Source: Amycolatopsis sp.
GTDB lineage: Bacteria > Actinomycetota > Actinomycetes > Mycobacteriales > Pseudonocardiaceae
Direction: 5' to 3'
Assembly (NCBI RefSeq): GCF_025464955.1
Contig: NZ_JAODNM010000117.1
Span: 1 to 64,000, forward strand
Length of the DNA stretch: 64,000 nucleotides
Each line of letters begins with the position of its first letter. Position 1 is the first letter of the stretch. Positions 43,745 to 51,632 of this stretch are shown one piece after another. Both the position numbers and the translations under genes were made by a program. Below the pieces are notes generated by a model. That model made no database searches. It was not told the origin of the DNA and was given only the letters and a program-made list of their open reading frames with translations.

Positions 43745-44140
43745 GGTTGCCCCCTTGTTCTCCCCTGTTACCCCATATGACGCGTGACCTAGCGCGAACG
43801 TTGAGCTCGCGCACCGTGACGCAGGTCACCTTTTTGGCGGAGTCGGCCTGTTTCGCAGCGTAGCCGGTGGGTACGACAGAGGGCTGACTGGCGTACGACG
43901 TTCCGGTGATCTTGGGGCTGTGGCTCGGTTATCCCCGGTTTACGGGGTTCAGATTTCGCCAGATCCCGGTACTCTGCTCGTAGGCCGTCGTTTTGCGTGT
44001 TCGTGGCTTCACACTCGCGGAACTTCTGACGTGAGTAATGAGCCGGATGTGCTCTTCGCTCGACTCGTTGGAACCGCCCGGGATGGCCGGGGTGGCACCC
44101 CGGTGGCACCTGAAGCGGCTCTGTAACGAGGAGTAAAGCG
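43745..44140. promoter_or_regulatory. Divergent promoter region of L,D-transpeptidase and cold-shock gene 2
   Basis: This 396-bp gap has no gene. Near the transpeptidase it holds GTGAC-GCAG-GTCAC (43816-43829), a symmetric site resembling CRP/FNR-type half sites. Near the cold-shock gene it holds CCGGGGTG-G-CACCCCGG (44087-44103), a tight hairpin in the csp leader. Both roles are inferred. Confidence 0.4.
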
Positions 44141-44344
44141 GTGGCGCAAGGCACTGTGAAGTGGTTCAACGCGGAGAAGGGCTTCGGCTTCATCGCGCAA
44201 GATGGCGGCGAGGGCGACGTTTTCGTGCACTACTCGGAGATCGACGGTCGCGGATTCCGCACCCTCGAGGAAAACCAGCGAGTGGAGTTCGAGGTCGGCC
44301 AGGGTCAGAAGGGGCCGCAGGCCCAGAAGGTCCGTCCCCTGTAA
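44141..44344 (+). CDS. Cold-shock protein (CspA family), second copy
   Basis: 67 residues: MAQGTVKWFNAEKGFGFIAQ with RNP1 KGFGFI, then VFVHYSEI (RNP2) and a KGPQAQKVRPL end. The GTG start lies behind ACGAGGAG. It is an RNA-chaperone cold-shock domain protein like the one at 25840. A hairpin in the leader and a strong terminator frame it as a single-gene unit. Confidence 0.97.
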   Translation: MAQGTVKWFNAEKGFGFIAQDGGEGDVFVHYSEIDGRGFRTLEENQRVEFEVGQGQKGPQAQKVRPL

Positions 44345-44394
44345 GAGCCGGTCCTGACCGCTCTTTGACGAGAACAGCTGTAGCGGAATGAAGT

Positions 44395-44428
44395 GCGCCC
44401 CCTGCCTGGATTCCTGGGCAGGGGGCGC
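44395..44428 (+). terminator. Rho-independent terminator of the second cold-shock gene
   Basis: GCGCCCCCTGCC pairs with GGCAGGGGGCGC (12 bp) around a 10-nt loop and is followed by GTTCTTTGTCTT. Confidence 0.9.
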
Positions 44429-44459
44429 GTTCTTTGTCTTGCTGGGCTGGAAAAGTGGG

Positions 44460-44933
44460 TTACTGGCGGCCGGCGATCGGCTGCTCCCACGCCTGCGCGT
44501 CGAGGTGGAGCTCCTCGGTGTGCGCTTCTTCGTGGCGGCGCTGCTGCGCGGAGGTGGCCTGACCTTCCCACGAGAGGCGCTCCAGGATCCATTCCTGGGC
44601 CAGTGCGTGGGGTGAGGTGCCGCGTTCGAGGGCGATGTCCTTGAGCTGCTCACTGGCGATGACGTTGACGCGCAGTTGGAAAACCTGCGCTTCGCCGAAC
44701 CGCTTACCGGTGCCGGTGCTCTCCGGATCGGAATCCGGGGACAGCGCGGCGAGGTAGCTGGTGAGCTCGTGGTCGTCGACTACCTCGACCGCCTCTTTGG
44801 CGGGGTTGCGGTGACGACCGGGGTTGACCGCCTTGAGGTTGGTCTTGGTACTCAGGCGTCCTAGCGAGGGAAGAGGCACTCCGCCACGATAACGGTTGGG
44901 TCTCGGCAAGCAAACCTCTGTGACCCACGACAC
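44460..44933 (-). CDS. Hypothetical protein with ribbon-helix-helix-like C-terminal part
   Basis: 157 residues. The N-terminal half is polar (PLPSLGRLSTKTNLKAV). The stretch VFQLRVNVIASEQLKDIALE-RGTSPHALAQEWILERL looks like a ribbon-helix-helix: a short strand followed by two helices. A charged Glu/His-rich tail follows. It could be a small DNA-binding or antitoxin-like protein. No toxin gene is adjacent. The GTG at 44933 is uncertain; an internal GTG at about residue 19 is possible. Confidence 0.65.
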   Translation of the reverse strand: MSWVTEVCLPRPNRYRGGVPLPSLGRLSTKTNLKAVNPGRHRNPAKEAVEVVDDHELTSYLAALSPDSDPESTGTGKRFGEAQVFQLRVNVIASEQLKDIALERGTSPHALAQEWILERLSWEGQATSAQQRRHEEAHTEELHLDAQAWEQPIAGRQ

Positions 44934-45481
44934 GCCTATTTTTCTCCCGTTCGGAGCAACCTGGCCACCAGATGGCGCAATTTATCGCTTACGCCCCGGA
45001 TAGTTGCCAGCTCAAACACCCCATCAATCGATGTTTGCCGACGGCGAACGCTGCATTTCGGGCGGCGGGCCGCTGAGTCGGCAAGCGTGGCGATTCGGAC
45101 CTGTGACCCGCTTGCGGCGGGGTGGTCCGAGAGGGGCTGGAGGCGCTCCGCGGCGGCTGGTGAAGGCGGGCGGAAAAAACACCCCGGACATGGAGGACCC
45201 CCGCGCCAGGGGGAGGAACGCGGGGGTCGGAGGGGATCTCCACAGGCGCTGACCGGGGGTGTGTCAGCCCGTTGATTGTTGCACGACTTCTGGCTCCGGG
45301 GGAGGCCTCAACGGGAAAAAACCCGGGCAGGTGTCACTTTCACGTTGCCTGCCGTTCATGTTGAGGAATAACCACTGCGCGTACCCAGCGTATTCGGAGG
45401 TTCACTCTCCGGGGGGCTGTGGGCGGAGCCCTGCGCTGGCTAGCCTCGCGGCGAAGCTGTCCGAAACCGTGTGGAGGAGCT
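44934..45481. other. 548-bp region with hairpins and no clear protein gene
   Basis: The stretch holds a perfect 10-bp hairpin (GACCCCCGCG at 45196-45205 with CGCGGGGGTC at 45219-45228). On the minus strand a GGCAGG/CCTGCC hairpin is followed by TTTTTT (about 45312-45345), so a short minus-strand transcript may end here. The only small frame of note is at 45264-45359 (separate entry). No tRNA or known RNA family was recognised. Confidence 0.4.
45264..45359 (-). CDS. Candidate 31-aa Pro-rich small ORF
   Basis: The ATG at 45359 opens 31 codons ending in TGA: MNGRQRESDTCPGFFPLR followed by PPPEPEVVQQSTG. It is Pro-rich and could be a leader peptide. It has no good ribosome site, overlaps a hairpin/T-run on its own strand, and no downstream gene is close, so the evidence is weak. 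It is listed because the region otherwise has no explanation. Confidence 0.2.
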   Translation of the reverse strand: MNGRQRESDTCPGFFPLRPPPEPEVVQQSTG

Positions 45482-45736
45482 ATGAGCGGGTCTCTCGAAG
45501 TTCGACAGTTCCTCGTCCGGCACGAGGGGGCGGATACCGGGACGCCGGCGCTGACCGCCGGGGTGCCGGCTCAACGCACAAGCCAGGCCGACTCGCATCG
45601 GGTGTCCAACGACCAAGTCCGCCGCGCCCGGCTCGCGGTGGCCAACGGCGCCGTCGGGGTGGAGGACTGCGTCCAACTGCTCGACATGCTGGGCCTGATG
45701 CTGGACGACGACGGGCGGGCTCCGATCCAGCGCTGA
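45482..45736 (+). CDS. Hypothetical protein, 84 aa
   Basis: ATG at 45482 behind GGAGGAGC. MSGSLEVRQFLVRHEGADTG ends a basic/Gly N-terminal part; the second half RARLAVANGAVGVEDCVQLL-DMLGLMLDDDG is amphipathic helical. No family is recognised; soluble, no signal peptide. A single gene followed by a hairpin at 45782-45827. Confidence 0.7.
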   Translation: MSGSLEVRQFLVRHEGADTGTPALTAGVPAQRTSQADSHRVSNDQVRRARLAVANGAVGVEDCVQLLDMLGLMLDDDGRAPIQR

Positions 45737-45781
45737 GGCGCGCCGCAGGGCGCTCTGCGTGGTGCGCCCTGAACCTGAATC

Positions 45782-45827
45782 GGGCCGTCCGGCTGCACAC
45801 CCCCTGGTGGTGCAGCCGAACCGGCCC
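45782..45827 (+). terminator. Hairpin downstream of the 84-aa gene
   Basis: CGGCTGCAC pairs with GTGCAGCCG, extended by GGGCCG/CGGCCC after a small bulge. It lies 45 bp past the stop. Confidence 0.7.
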
Positions 45828-46143
45828 GGCGAAAAGATACGACTTCCGCACCTACTCGGGCAATCGATTTCCCGGGACTTCCCCCGGATGGCCGGGCAAC
45901 TGCGACCTTGCCGTGACCTGATGCTGATCTCCGGGTGGATCTCGGGACGGCGGGCGGGCGGCGGCCTGGGGTCGCGCCGCGGCGGCGTCGAGGCGGAAAA
46001 AGAAGACGTTTGCGCAGGTACGAAGATCGGCGGAGGATAGGGGTGCCCCCCTTACGGGGCACCGAAACCAGGTGCCCTATGCTTAGTCTCGCTCCCGGGG
46101 ACAACCGAGAGCGCGGTCGGGTTGGTTCACCGAAATCGGCCGG
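45828..46143 (+). promoter_or_regulatory. Upstream region of the tRNA-Glu/Asp/Phe group
   Basis: No gene is seen. A hairpin GGTGCCCC-N6-GGGGCACC lies at 46042-46063, and a TATGCT box at about 46078 could be a -10 element for the tRNA-Glu transcript that starts 66 bp downstream. Confidence 0.4.
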
Positions 46144-46216
46144 GCTCCCATCGTCCAGCGGCCTAGGACTCCGCCCTTTCAAGGCGGCAACGCGGGTTCG
46201 AATCCCGTTGGGAGTA
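46144..46216 (+). tRNA. tRNA-Glu (anticodon TTC)
   Basis: 73 nt. The acceptor GCTCCCA pairs with TGGGAGT, the D arm is TCGTCCAGCGGCCTAGGA, the anticodon stem CCGCC/GGCGG surrounds CTTTCAA with TTC, and the T arm is GCGGGTTCGAATCCCGT. Discriminator A. No CCA in the DNA. Confidence 0.96.
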
Positions 46217-46316
46217 CGCAGTAGAGTTGAGAAGCAGCAAAGCTAGAAATGCAGTGCCGGTACCGCGGCGAAAATCAGTACAGTGACATCGGTACACTGA
46301 GGAAGCAGTACAGCAA

Positions 46317-46390
46317 GGCCCAGTGGCGCAGTTGGTTAGCGCGTCGCCCTGTCACGGCGAAGGTCGCGGGTTCGAGTCCCGTCTGGGTCG
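46317..46390 (+). tRNA. tRNA-Asp (anticodon GTC)
   Basis: 74 nt. The acceptor GGCCCAG pairs with CTGGGTC, the D arm is GGCGCAGTTGGTTAGCGC, the anticodon loop is CTGTCAC with GTC, and the T arm is GCGGGTTCGAGTCCCGT. Discriminator G, no encoded CCA. It lies 100 bp after tRNA-Glu, probably in one transcript. Confidence 0.96.
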
Positions 46391-46427
46391 CATTGCGTTC
46401 GGCAAAGAGAAATGTGGCCGGCGTCAA

Positions 46428-46501
46428 GGCCAGGTAGCTCAGTTGGTACGAGCGCTCGCCTGAAAAGTGAGAGGTCGCCGGTTCGACCCCGGCCCTGGCC
46501 A
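46428..46501 (+). tRNA. tRNA-Phe (anticodon GAA)
   Basis: 74 nt. The acceptor GGCCAGG pairs with CCTGGCC, the D arm is TAGCTCAGTTGGTACGAGC, the anticodon loop is CTGAAAA with GAA, and the T arm is GCCGGTTCGACCCCGGC. Discriminator A. It is the last tRNA of the Glu-Asp-Phe group, followed by a terminator. Confidence 0.96.
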
Positions 46502-46511
46502 CCGCTCCAGT

Positions 46512-46548
46512 CAGCAAAGCCCCTGCTCCCCGCGGGGGCTTTTTGCTG
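46512..46548 (+). terminator. Terminator of the tRNA group
   Basis: AGCAAAGCCCC and GGGGGCTTTTTGCT pair around a short loop; the descending arm ends in TTTTT. Confidence 0.85.
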
Positions 46549-46561
46549 TGGTGGCGTCTAC

Positions 46562-46611
46562 GGCTCGTGAGTGTTTAGGCCGCTTCCAACCAGCCGGAAC
46601 ACTCACGAGCC
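46562..46611. repeat. Intergenic palindrome, family 2, copy 2
   Basis: GGCTCGTGAGTGTT (46562-46575) pairs perfectly with AACACTCACGAGCC (46598-46611). It ends 1 bp before the stop codon of the minus-strand GGDEF/EAL gene, between convergent transcripts. Confidence 0.85.
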
Positions 46612-49269
46612 CTAGGGCAGCGGCAGGGTCTGGTCGGGGCGGACGAGCGGGAACAGGTCCCCTGCGGCGGCCGGTTTGCCGAGGTAGAAGCCCTGCGCCT
46701 GATCGCACCCCAGCCGTCTCAGAATCTCCAGCTGACCGAGATGCTCGACGCCCTCCGCGACGACCGTCAGGTCCACGGCGTGCGCCATCGCGATGATGCT
46801 GGTCACGATGGCCTCCGAATCGGCGGACTCGCCGAGCCCGGTGACGAACGAGCGATCGATCTTGAGCGTGTCCAGGGTGAGCCGCTGAAGCTGGGCCAGC
46901 GAGGAGTATCCCGTCCCGAAGTCGTCGATCGCCAGCCGCACGCCCAGCCCACGCAGTGCGCGCAGCACCTCGGTCGCGGCGACCGGGTCGCGCATCAACG
47001 CGCTTTCGGTGACCTCCAGGCACAGCGTGTGCGGCGGGAGGCCGGTGCTCGCCAGCGCGTCGCGGACGGCAGGCACCAGGCCGGGGTCGTCGAGCTGGCG
47101 GGTCGAGATGTTGACCTTCAGGTGGATGTCCAGCCCGAGCTCGTCCCGCTGCCGGGCCAGTTCGCGGGTGGTCACCTGCAGCATGTGCGTGCCGAGGACG
47201 TTGATCAGGTCACTTTCCTCGGCCAGCGGGATGAACTCGACCGGCGAGATCTGGCCGTGCACCGGGTGCGTCCACCTGGAGAGAGCCTCGACGGCCACCA
47301 TCCGGCCGGTGGTGATGTCGATGAGCGGCTGGTAGGCGGGCCACAGCTGGCCGTCCCCGCTTCGCAGCGCGTCTCGGAGGTCCTGGTCGAGCTGCAGCCT
47401 CCGCTGCATGCGTTCCCGCAGACCGACGTCGAAGAACTCGTGGCGCCCCCGGCCGAGCGTCTTGGCCTGGTACATCGCGACGTCGGCGTCACGCAGGACG
47501 TCCTCGGGGCACCGGTCGTCCTCGGACTGCGCCAGTACGATCCCGATGCTCGCGTCGATGCGCAGCTGGCGGCCGCTGATGGTGACCGGCGCGGTGAGCG
47601 ACTCCCGCAGGTGCTCGGCAAGCGCCTTGACCTCACCGGGTTCGGTGAGCGCGGTGCTGACCACGACGAACTCGTCACCGCCGAGCCTGCCGACGAGGTC
47701 CTTCGGGCCGACGCCGCGTCGCAGCCGCTCACCGGCGATGCGCAGCACTTTGTCGCCCACGCCGTGGCCGAGGGAGTCGTTGATGACCTTGAACTTGTCG
47801 AGGTCGATGAACAGGACCGTGGTGGTCTTCGCCTTGCGAAGCGCTGTCCCGATCTTCGACAGCACCAGCGTCCGGTTGGCGAGCTCGGTCAGCGGGTCGT
47901 GGCTGGCCTCGTGCTCCAGCCGCTCGCCGATGGCGCGCCGCGCGGTGATGTCGGTGAACGACGTGACCACCGACGTCGGGCAGGTGTCTTCGGGGTTGAG
48001 CAGCCTGGACGTCAGGGAGAGCCACACGTTCCGCCCGTCGGGGCGCCGCAGGCGGATCACCCGGCGGGTCGGTGGCGAGCCGGCCCGCCGGGCGTCCGTA
48101 GCCGGGTAGTGGTGCGGCGGAATGCGCTTCCCGTTCTCAGCGTAGAGCTGCAGGCGCGTCGAAAGCAGCCCGATCAGCTCGTCCTCGCTGAGGCCCAGAA
48201 TGCGTTGGGCAGCCGGGTTGGCCGATTCGATGTGCCCCTTCGGGCCCACCACGATGACGCCTTCGTCGAGCGAAGCGACGACAGTGCTGAAGTGGCTTTC
48301 GGCCCGGCGCCGAGCAGTTTCGTCAGCACACAGGAGGACGTACCCGCTGTCCATCTCCGCCGCGGACACCCGGATGGCGAGCGAGCCGCCGTCGGACCGG
48401 CGGTGTGCGGTCTGCAGGAAACCGCCTGCCCGCAGCACGGCCGCGGGGTCCAGTGGCGCGCCGACGACGTCGGCCACGGCCCGGCCCACCGCCTCGGACG
48501 CGGGCCGGCCGTAGACGGTCTCGGCGGCGGGATTCCAGCTGGTCACCACGCCGCGGCTGTCCGTGGCGATGATCGCGTCGCTGACGTGGCCGACGAGCGC
48601 GGCTTGGTAGCGCAACGCGGCCTCGGCCGCTTTTTGGGCCGTGACGTCGCGCATGACGACCTGGGAGGCCGGGCGACCCTCCCAGGTGGTCCGCACCGAC
48701 ACGGTCTCGACCGGCATGGACGAGCCGTCGAGGCGGGTGAGCACGATTTCGCTTGCGCCCGATGTCGGCGGTTCGCCCATCGATGCCACCTCCGAGAACG
48801 GGCGGCCGACAAGGTCCGCGGGGGAGTCCGCACCGAGAAAGCGCACGGTAGCGGGGTTCACATAGGTCAGTTGCCCGCCCTCGTGCACGCAGACGGCGTC
48901 CGGGCTGAGTTCGAGCAGGAGCCGGTAGCGGTCGGCGAGGTCGGCCAGCGCCTGCTGGTCGGCGTGGCGGCGGGTGGTGTTCGCGGCGGTGCCGAGCAGG
49001 CCTTCGGTCGTGTCGGCGCCGTAGGTCCGCGCCAGCAGCCGGATCCATTCACCGGAGTCGCTGCGCTGCTCCAGTTCGAGATTGCGCGGGGTCGAGTCCG
49101 CTGCGGCCGTTTCGATCAACGGCTCGATCAGCGTCAGCAGCCGGGCCCTGACCAAGTGGTCGGCGGCGCCGGTCATCCCGAGTACTTCGTCGAGCCCGGG
49201 GAGCCAGGACAGCGACCCGTCGGCGAACCCGAAGGACCACATGACGGCGGAGGCGGCTTCGGCCCGCAT
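46612..49269 (-). CDS. PAS-PAS-GGDEF-EAL cyclic di-GMP signalling protein
   Basis: 885 residues. Several PAS modules cover about 75-460 (LLLELSPDAVCVHEGGQLTY; DAIIATDSRGVVTSWNPAAE; LDEGVIVVGPKGHIESANPA). A GGDEF domain follows with GRLGGDEFVVV (about residue 526), then an EAL domain with MVAVEALSRWTHP (about residue 655) and a conserved ending FGTGYSSLAQLQRL. Both motifs are intact, so it could make and break c-di-GMP. No membrane segment is seen, so it is cytosolic and probably senses a ligand or redox state. ATG 49269 follows GGGGGCG; a start at 49356 is possible. Confidence 0.94.
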   Translation of the reverse strand: MRAEAASAVMWSFGFADGSLSWLPGLDEVLGMTGAADHLVRARLLTLIEPLIETAAADSTPRNLELEQRSDSGEWIRLLARTYGADTTEGLLGTAANTTRRHADQQALADLADRYRLLLELSPDAVCVHEGGQLTYVNPATVRFLGADSPADLVGRPFSEVASMGEPPTSGASEIVLTRLDGSSMPVETVSVRTTWEGRPASQVVMRDVTAQKAAEAALRYQAALVGHVSDAIIATDSRGVVTSWNPAAETVYGRPASEAVGRAVADVVGAPLDPAAVLRAGGFLQTAHRRSDGGSLAIRVSAAEMDSGYVLLCADETARRRAESHFSTVVASLDEGVIVVGPKGHIESANPAAQRILGLSEDELIGLLSTRLQLYAENGKRIPPHHYPATDARRAGSPPTRRVIRLRRPDGRNVWLSLTSRLLNPEDTCPTSVVTSFTDITARRAIGERLEHEASHDPLTELANRTLVLSKIGTALRKAKTTTVLFIDLDKFKVINDSLGHGVGDKVLRIAGERLRRGVGPKDLVGRLGGDEFVVVSTALTEPGEVKALAEHLRESLTAPVTISGRQLRIDASIGIVLAQSEDDRCPEDVLRDADVAMYQAKTLGRGRHEFFDVGLRERMQRRLQLDQDLRDALRSGDGQLWPAYQPLIDITTGRMVAVEALSRWTHPVHGQISPVEFIPLAEESDLINVLGTHMLQVTTRELARQRDELGLDIHLKVNISTRQLDDPGLVPAVRDALASTGLPPHTLCLEVTESALMRDPVAATEVLRALRGLGVRLAIDDFGTGYSSLAQLQRLTLDTLKIDRSFVTGLGESADSEAIVTSIIAMAHAVDLTVVAEGVEHLGQLEILRRLGCDQAQGFYLGKPAAAGDLFPLVRPDQTLPLP

Positions 49270-49379
49270 ATGTCCACGCCCCCGATCGGTCCGGTGAGGT
49301 CCAGACCATTGCGGTCTGTCTGTGTTCACATTATGCGGCGTCGGGCCCTGAGGCACGCCTTCTTTTCAGGTCGTCTGTC

Positions 49380-49622
49380 CTAACTGGGAAACTGCCGCTC
49401 ATCGGTGGTTTCGACGTCTTCGGCCTCGTCCTTTCTGGGCCGTCCCGGCCGGCGGATCTGGCCGGCGTCCTTCGGGAGGCGCCCGGCGTCGCCCAGCGCG
49501 CGGCGGAGGAGGTACTCGATGTGTGCGTTCGTGCTCCGCAGCTCGGTGGCGGCCCACCGCGCCAAGGCGTCGTGGACCGCCGGGTCGAGCCGCAGCAGCA
49601 GCTTCTTCCGCTCTGCCGTCAC
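49380..49622 (-). CDS. Ribbon-helix-helix DNA-binding protein (Arc-like)
   Basis: 80 residues. KKLLLRLDPAVHDALARWAATELRSTNAHIEYLLRRAL, split here as KKLLLRLDPAVHDALARWAA and TELRSTNAHIEYLLRRAL, is an Arc/CopG-type strand-helix-helix; a basic AT-hook-like tail PGRPRKDEAED follows. This gene usually follows an SPFH-domain gene in actinobacteria, and here it follows the deleted SPFH remnant with a 4-bp overlap. It probably represses that operon through the GATATC repeats upstream (inference). Confidence 0.82.
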   Translation of the reverse strand: MTAERKKLLLRLDPAVHDALARWAATELRSTNAHIEYLLRRALGDAGRLPKDAGQIRRPGRPRKDEAEDVETTDERQFPS

Positions 49623-49867
49623 TGATACAGCGAACCCGTGTTGACGACCGGCTGGGTGCCGCCGTCACCGCAGAGCATGACCTGGGCGATCTCGGGGGCG
49701 TAGGACAGTCGCGTGATGCGGGACTCGACGACCCGGACCCCGGCGGCGACCAGGATCGGGTTGCCGCCGGCGTGGATCGTCCCCTTGTAGCGGCCCATCA
49801 GCTGCACGACTCGCGCTTCACCAGGAGCGACCCCGGTGAGGCCCTGCATCGGACTTGCTTCGGTCAT
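49619..49867 (-). pseudogene. Internally deleted SPFH/band-7 gene (82 aa left in frame)
   Basis: The 82-residue frame joins pieces of a roughly 300-residue SPFH (stomatin/prohibitin) protein. These are an N-terminal part GVAPGEARVVQLMGRYKGTI, a middle part AAGVRVVESRITRLSYAPEI-AQVML, and the C-terminal end LCGDGGTQPVVNTGSLYQ. The membrane helix, most of the band-7 domain and the coiled coil are missing, yet the frame remains open from start to stop. The order of pieces is conserved. It is probably non-functional. The RHH gene downstream is intact. Confidence 0.72.
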
Positions 49868-49904
49868 GGCCTGCGCTCACTTCCCCCGCGCTACCCCATC
49901 GGCA

Positions 49905-49924
49905 GCGATATCATAGCGATATCA
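49905..49924. promoter_or_regulatory. Tandem GATATC repeats upstream of the SPFH remnant
   Basis: GCGATATCAT-AGCGATATCA contains two GCGATATCA units 11 bp apart, about one helical turn, each with a GATATC palindrome. It lies 38-57 bp upstream of the SPFH-remnant start. Helical phasing fits an RHH repressor such as the gene at 49380-49622. Confidence 0.5.
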
Positions 49925-49950
49925 GGTTTTGGGGCGGCTGGCCAGAGCCT

Positions 49951-50001
49951 GACTCGGGGGATGTTTCGTACAATTCAATTGTACGAAACATCCCCCGAGT
50001 C
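49951..50001. repeat. 51-bp perfect palindrome
   Basis: Two 25-bp arms (49951-49975 and 49977-50001) are exact reverse complements around a single C at 49976. The inner part is GTACAATT-C-AATTGTAC and the outer part GACTCGGGGG. It lies 57 bp beyond the stop of the rhomboid-like gene (minus strand). No T tract follows. Confidence 0.9.
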
Positions 50002-50058
50002 GCTTTCTTGTGACGTGAGGGGCGCGTGTGGGTGATGTCGGCTAGGGCAACGCCAGGA

Positions 50059-50820
50059 TCACGGCAGCGCGGGGATCGGGGCGGTGGGGGCAGTGGGGCT
50101 GGAGGGGGTGGAGGTGCGCTGGCGGCGGCGGAGCCACGGGCCCCACCAGAAGTACCCGAAGTGCGCGGCGACGGCATGGCCGGCGACCGTCACGATCGAC
50201 TCGATCGACGCCGGGTCGTCGGACACGTAGATGGCCACGATGAACAGCTCGATCAGCAGCATCGCGGGCAGCCGCCACCGGCGGTTCAGGAGGAAGACGA
50301 GCGCGCCAGCCGTGGTGAAGAAGCCGTAGCTGACGCCGATGTCGAGCCAGCGTCCGTCGGCCTTGGGCAGGAGGCCGACGCTGATCGCCACCATGATCGG
50401 CACTTCCGTGACCAGCGTGGCCAGCACGTGTCCGCTGAAGAAGATCCCAGCCGTCCGCCAGCCGCCGAGCCGGCGTTCCAGCGGGGCGATCGCGACGGCG
50501 AAGATGACCGCGTACGGCACCCACTCCTCGCCGCTGAGCCACACAGCGCTACCGAGCAGCGCGACCAGCGGCCGGTGCCACAGGTTGTGCGCGTCGGTGC
50601 TGGAGACCTCGAGCAGCTTCGACGCCAGCATCGGGCTGGCCAGCCTGAGCAGGGCGGTCGTCCCGAGCAGGACGACGAGGTAGCCGAAAGTGAACGGCGT
50701 CTTGTGCGGCGTCGGCACGAACCGGACGAAGAGCGCGCGCCAACGAGACATCACGCTGAGTTGCGGAATGTCGACGGGTAACTCTGCTCGCTGAAGCACC
50801 TGCCCAGCTTGGCTGGTCAT
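50059..50820 (-). CDS. Rhomboid-like membrane protein
   Basis: 253 residues with six hydrophobic segments. The motif DIGVSYGFFTTAGALVF resembles the rhomboid GxSx region (Ser in GVSYG), and a later helix has GHAVAAHFGYFWW with a possible catalytic His. A charged PLERRLGGWRTAGIFFSGHV loop matches the rhomboid fold L1/TM2 region. It may be an intramembrane protease or a non-proteolytic relative. It stands alone; the only structure downstream is the 51-bp palindrome. Confidence 0.75.
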   Translation of the reverse strand: MTSQAGQVLQRAELPVDIPQLSVMSRWRALFVRFVPTPHKTPFTFGYLVVLLGTTALLRLASPMLASKLLEVSSTDAHNLWHRPLVALLGSAVWLSGEEWVPYAVIFAVAIAPLERRLGGWRTAGIFFSGHVLATLVTEVPIMVAISVGLLPKADGRWLDIGVSYGFFTTAGALVFLLNRRWRLPAMLLIELFIVAIYVSDDPASIESIVTVAGHAVAAHFGYFWWGPWLRRRQRTSTPSSPTAPTAPIPALP

Positions 50821-50979
50821 CCTGGGAGTATCGCTACGAAGGGCTGTGAATACGCTGTGAGCGACTCACCCGTAAGAGTGAGTGTGTGCGCGAGTAAATT
50901 GTTTCTCAACTTCGTCCGGAGTTGCCGATTTCTCCGGTAAGAAGACGCCCACCGCGTTTCCTGTGCGAAAGGTCCCCGT

Positions 50980-51525
50980 GTGAAGAACGAGGTCTCGGTA
51001 GCCGAGTTGTTGGTGCGCGAAGGTTGGGGCGACCACGTGCCCGCCAGGTCGTCCCGGTCGCGGTGGCGCGTGGTGGCGGTGATGGTCGCCGTCGTGCTGG
51101 GCTGCGGGGTCGCCGCGCTCCTGCGCTTCTCCTCCGGGCCGTCCCATCCGTCGAACCCCGACCAGGTCACGCTCATCGGCATGCCGACGCGCACGTCCGG
51201 ACTCGCCGGCGCCGACGCCACGCCGTCCTCGGACAACCCGGTCCCGCCCAACGGGACGGGCGCAGGTGGTCCGGCCACGGGCACGCCCGCCGGGCACTCC
51301 AGCCGGGGCCTGACACCGTGGATCACCAGCTCGGAGACGACTCCGCCGTCGGTGCCGCAAACCAGCGAGACGACGTCACCCCGTGGCGATCCTCCGCCCA
51401 CGGATTCCACGACGACTCCGCCGAGCTCACCGACGACGTCCCCGACCGCGCCGTCGCACAATCCGCCGTCGACGACGACGCCGACGCAGCCCAGCGCCTG
51501 TCTTTTGTTCATCATCTGCATCTGA
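50980..51525 (+). CDS. Single-pass membrane protein with Pro/Thr/Ser-rich exterior
   Basis: 181 residues: a short cytosolic part with VSVAELLVREGWGDHVP, one membrane helix (RVVAVMVAVVLGCGVAALLRF) and a long low-complexity PTS-rich tail ending in ACLLFIICI. The VSVAELL start is often seen on such proteins in this order of bacteria. No function known. The start is GTG and the ribosome site is weak. Confidence 0.6.
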   Translation: MKNEVSVAELLVREGWGDHVPARSSRSRWRVVAVMVAVVLGCGVAALLRFSSGPSHPSNPDQVTLIGMPTRTSGLAGADATPSSDNPVPPNGTGAGGPATGTPAGHSSRGLTPWITSSETTPPSVPQTSETTSPRGDPPPTDSTTTPPSSPTTSPTAPSHNPPSTTTPTQPSACLLFIICI

Positions 51526-51632
51526 CCGGATTTCCTTGACCCCGCTGTGCTCCACATTGCCCGCTTGAGCGCCCCGCGTGCCACCCCGGGATGATGGACG
51601 GGCAATGCAGTCCAGGGGGAGGAACAGGCATC

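Noticed and set aside
46741..49383. 880-codon plus-strand frame
   Set aside because: It is the antisense shadow of the GGDEF/EAL gene, whose domains are unambiguous on the minus strand.
49951..50001. Palindrome considered as an integron attC or phage attachment site
   Set aside because: There is no integrase gene, no tRNA next to it, no second copy in the window, and the arms are perfect rather than the imperfect pattern of attC sites.
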